From the NCBI RefSeq assembly GCF_036417845.1, contig NC_089981.1, positions 20,666,001 to 20,730,000 of the forward strand: a stretch of DNA of 64,000 nt. The letters run 5' to 3'. The translations under genes and the position numbers were made by a program. Below are positions 49,660-64,000 of this stretch, one piece after another (the first letter of the stretch is position 1; each line of letters starts with the position of its first letter). The notes below the pieces were generated by a model. The model did no database searches. It was not told where the DNA came from and saw nothing but the letters and a program-made list of their open reading frames with translations. Source of the stretch: Apteryx mantelli. Its lineage: Eukaryota > Chordata > Aves > Apterygiformes > Apterygidae.

Positions 49660-50620
49660 CCCCCTGTACGTGCCGGGGGAGGGCGGCTGCAGGGCCCCGC
49701 CCGGGGAGGCCATCTTGGCACCCCGGCTGCGCCCAGCACGCGTCCTGCATGCGGAGCGCTGCCCCGAGGTGCACCTTTTCCCTCGCGCCTTTGCACCTCC
49801 CGGGGCCTCTCCTCGCCACCCCTGCAGCTCCCTTCCCCAGGAACAGCCGCGCCCGTCCCCCCCTAGGGCAGCTGAGCCCAAAGGTGCTGTGCTCCGCCAT
49901 GGCGCCACACCCGCCCCCGCCTCCCCTCAGGCCTCCCCTCAGGCCTCCCCTCAGGCCTCCCCTGCACGTCGCCGCGAGGCCTCTCCTTAGCTCCGCCCCC
50001 CGCGCTTCCCACCAATCGCACGGCCCCCTCCCCGCCCCTAGCCTATGGGCGCCCGCCTCCCTTCCCGCCTCCGCCCCGCCCCCGCCTCTCTCCTTCCTCC
50101 TCCTCCACACCCACACCCCCACCGCCCCCTCGGGCGGCGCGCCGCCGGCCCCGCCCCCTCGCCGCCGGCAGCCAATGGGGGCGCGGGCGGCAAGCGCGGC
50201 TCTCGCGCAGGGTGTGCGCGGGGAGCGACGGGCCGCCGCACTCGGATCCTGCTCGCGCCGCCGCCGTCTCGTCGCGCGCTGGAGCCGGTGAGCGGCGGCA
50301 ACCGCCTCCCCTGCGCCGGCGGCCGGCGGGGGGGTGGAGGGGGCAGCGCGCCGCCTCCCCGCGCCGGGCTGGGCTGAGGGGGCGCGGGGTGGGGAGGGGG
50401 GAGGAAGCCGTTGGTCTCTTTTCCTTTAATTATCGGTGTATCGGGCCGGCGCGAAGGTGCGGGTCAAGGGCGCAAGTGCGCCGGGGGCAAGGCGGCGGCG
50501 GGGGGCGCGGGAGGGGCAGCGGCAAGGCGAGGTCTCCTCGGCATCCCGCTCGCGTTTGGCCCGGGCTTCGGCGTTGGGGGAGCGGTGTGTGGTGTGGGGC
50601 GGGGGGGGAATGGTACCGCG
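49660..50620 (+). promoter_or_regulatory. CpG island, probable CPT1A promoter and non-coding exon 1
   Basis: This is about 1 kb of very GC- and CpG-rich DNA with many CCGCCCC/GGGGCGGG (Sp1-type) motifs and CCAAT boxes at 50012-50016 and 50172-50176, with no TATA box. A good donor, GAGCCG|GTGAGC, has its GT at 50288-50289. That would end a non-coding first exon beginning perhaps 50-100 bases earlier, consistent with the known CPT1A layout in which the start codon is in exon 2. Assignment to CPT1A is by position: it is the next gene on the + strand and there is no other candidate. A bidirectional start cannot be excluded. Confidence 0.65.
49921..49963 (+). repeat. 12-bp tandem repeat in the CpG island
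   Basis: About three and a half copies of the unit CTCCCCTCAGGC occur head-to-tail at the edge of the probable CPT1A promoter, 50-90 bases upstream of a CCAAT box. Confidence 0.9.
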
Positions 50621-51999
50621 CTATAAGCGGTCATTCCCTGAGTCTTCAACACCCTGCACCAAGTGCTGAAGAAAACCAGTGACCTGCAGTTTTGCAGGTT
50701 GGTGGAGCTGCTCCGAGCCATCAGCAGGATGAGCTCGAGCTCCCTGGAAGCGCGCGCACGGCTTAATATCGGGAGAGTGGGCTTTAAAGTGTGCGTGCCT
50801 AAGAGTTTTGTGAATTATATACATTTTATTTATTTATTTATTTTATTTTTTTGGGGGGGGTGACTGGTTCATATGCTTATGTGATTGGCGGTTGCGGAGC
50901 TTCTAAAAACCGCAGTTACTGTAAGGTGCATCCGAGATATTGAGAACTTCCCTTGTCTGTATTTTGTTCGTGACACTGCCCTGGGAAGGCCGGTTTACCA
51001 GTTGAGAATACTAATTAGACTTGTTGCAGAAGGTAGGTTGTTAAGGTTTTGCGGCATTCGGGGTATTCTTGCCTCATTTTTCACGCAACTTTCATATTTT
51101 GAAAGTTACGTTTTTCGGGTTTAGACGGAAAAATCAACCTGCAATATTACTTCATTCATTTATAACCCAGTCCAACACAGTTCTGCAGCAGTGTTGGCGG
51201 AGCTGCAGCAGGAAGGGCATCTTTGGGAAGGGAAAAGTGCAAAGTAGGATCAAGACAAATACTTCATTCTTTCTTTTGTCTGGCAGTTTACCAGCATTTG
51301 GAGGACAATCCTTTTGAAACTCTGCAGTCTAGAGATTATAGAAAACTGCTCACTTCCTTATCACGTTTGTTAAGGGTGCAGCATGGAGAATGGGGAAGAT
51401 CTGCCTAATGCCTTCATACCTATCCTTTTGTAAAACAATTGTCTTCCTGAGTGCCTGGCCTCTTGAATTTCCAGATCTACGAGCTATTTTATTCTAATTG
51501 GATGGTCATGTGCTTTCTGATCACGATGAATGGCCAGAAAATAAGGTTTACTGATGTTATGAGGAAAAAAAAAAAAAAAGAAAAGTATTGCAGTCCTCAG
51601 TGGGAATCAGTAGGCTCTTCTCCTGTGGCGATCAGGTCGATGTAAATTAATTCCCAACTTGCAGTATTACAGATGACATTGTAGGTAAGTATGACGTGGG
51701 TCTCCATGGGCTGAGGCAAGGTAACCTGATGTGATTACACAGATACCGGGCCTGTGTGGTGGCAGATGTCAAATCAAGTGGCTTGACTTACCGGCTGGCT
51801 GTGCTGAAGGCTCTTTAAGATTTTTTTTTTTTTTTGGAGCGTTATGCGCTTGATTCAAGAGCCTCTTCCTGACAGAAAACATTATTTAAAACAAAAAAAA
51901 AGGAAACTAAGACTTTTCTTTTTTTAATGAGTGGAAGCTGTAATAGGAAAGTATGTTGCAAGAGTAACTGAGGGCCTGTCCCTTTTCTGCCCCCGCCTC

Positions 52000-52320
52000 G
52001 GCTCTGAGTGAGCCCCCCCCGTCCCCCCCCCTCCCTCCCTCCCGTCGCTGCGGAAGCCGCTGCCTCGCGGCGGGGGGGGGGCGGGGCGGAGCGGCCTTTT
52101 GTTGTCCTGGCGCGGCGCGCTGCGCTGCGGCGGCGCGACCTTTCCCCTACTTCTCCGGGGCGGTCACGTGGCGGCGCGCGCGCCCCCGCGCGGGCAGCGG
52201 GCGCAGCGGGCGCGGCGCGCGCCCCGCCGGCCGTTGGAAAGGGCGGGGCGGGCGGGCGGACGCGCCCTTCAGAGAACAGGTGTCCCCTCCCCTCCCCCCA
52301 CCCTCCTTCTCCAAGGGTTT
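52000..52320 (+). promoter_or_regulatory. Second CpG island with E-box, possible alternative CPT1A promoter
   Basis: This is a separate CpG-dense island 1.7 kb downstream of the first. It contains poly-C and poly-G runs, GGGGCGGGGC Sp1-type sites and a palindromic E-box, TCACGTGG, at 52164-52171 (CACGTG core). It lies within the presumed first CPT1A intron and could be an alternative first exon and promoter. No strong splice donor was evident directly after it, so a purely regulatory role is equally possible. Confidence 0.45.
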
Positions 52321-52329
52321 TGCAGGGGG

Positions 52330-63998
<11,669 letters not shown>

Positions 63999-64000
63999 AC

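Noticed and set aside
49571-50291. Overlapping plus-strand frames of 139 and 238 codons in the CpG island
   Set aside because: They are Pro/Ala-rich translations of promoter sequence, including the 12-bp tandem repeat. CPT1A translation is known to start in the downstream exon.

Overview
The window is vertebrate nuclear DNA, most likely from a bird or another sauropsid. Coding sequence is split by GT-AG introns, CpG-island promoters are prominent, interspersed repeats are scarce, and the gene order MRPL21 then CPT1A on one strand matches the known vertebrate neighbourhood. Species assignment is inference from composition and protein similarity; no database was searched. All recognised genes lie on the + strand.

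Layout. Positions 1-12.5 kb hold the last five coding exons of MRPL21, a protein of the mitochondrial large ribosomal subunit; its first exon lies to the left of the window. Positions 12.6-19.9 kb are non-coding apart from a GC/CpG-rich patch near 15 kb. Positions 20.7-23.8 kb hold a complete four-exon small GTPase of the RERG/RAS-like group. Its first splice donor sits inside a perfect 26-bp tandem triplication. Positions 25.0-32.1 kb hold a complete ten-exon gene for a 695-residue type II membrane protein of glycoside hydrolase family 31, closest to MYORG, whose catalytic-site signatures look altered. Positions 32.5-49.6 kb contain no gene I can support, only microsatellites and an AT-rich block that could be a conserved element. 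Two CpG islands at 49.7-50.6 and 52.0-52.3 kb are the likely promoter region of CPT1A. Its first coding exon is at 63.85-63.99 kb, after an AT-rich intron of about 13 kb.

The genes do not form a functional pathway. MRPL21 and CPT1A are both mitochondrial, but their adjacency is simply ancient linkage. From memory, the mammalian MRPL21-CPT1A interval has no counterpart of the GTPase and GH31 genes, so these two are the most interesting content. Both sit in an extremely GC-rich block of about 20-30 kb, the kind of sequence often missing from bird assemblies. I saw no retroviral, LTR, Polinton or toxin-gene fossil, no CRISPR array and no convincing tRNA or rRNA.
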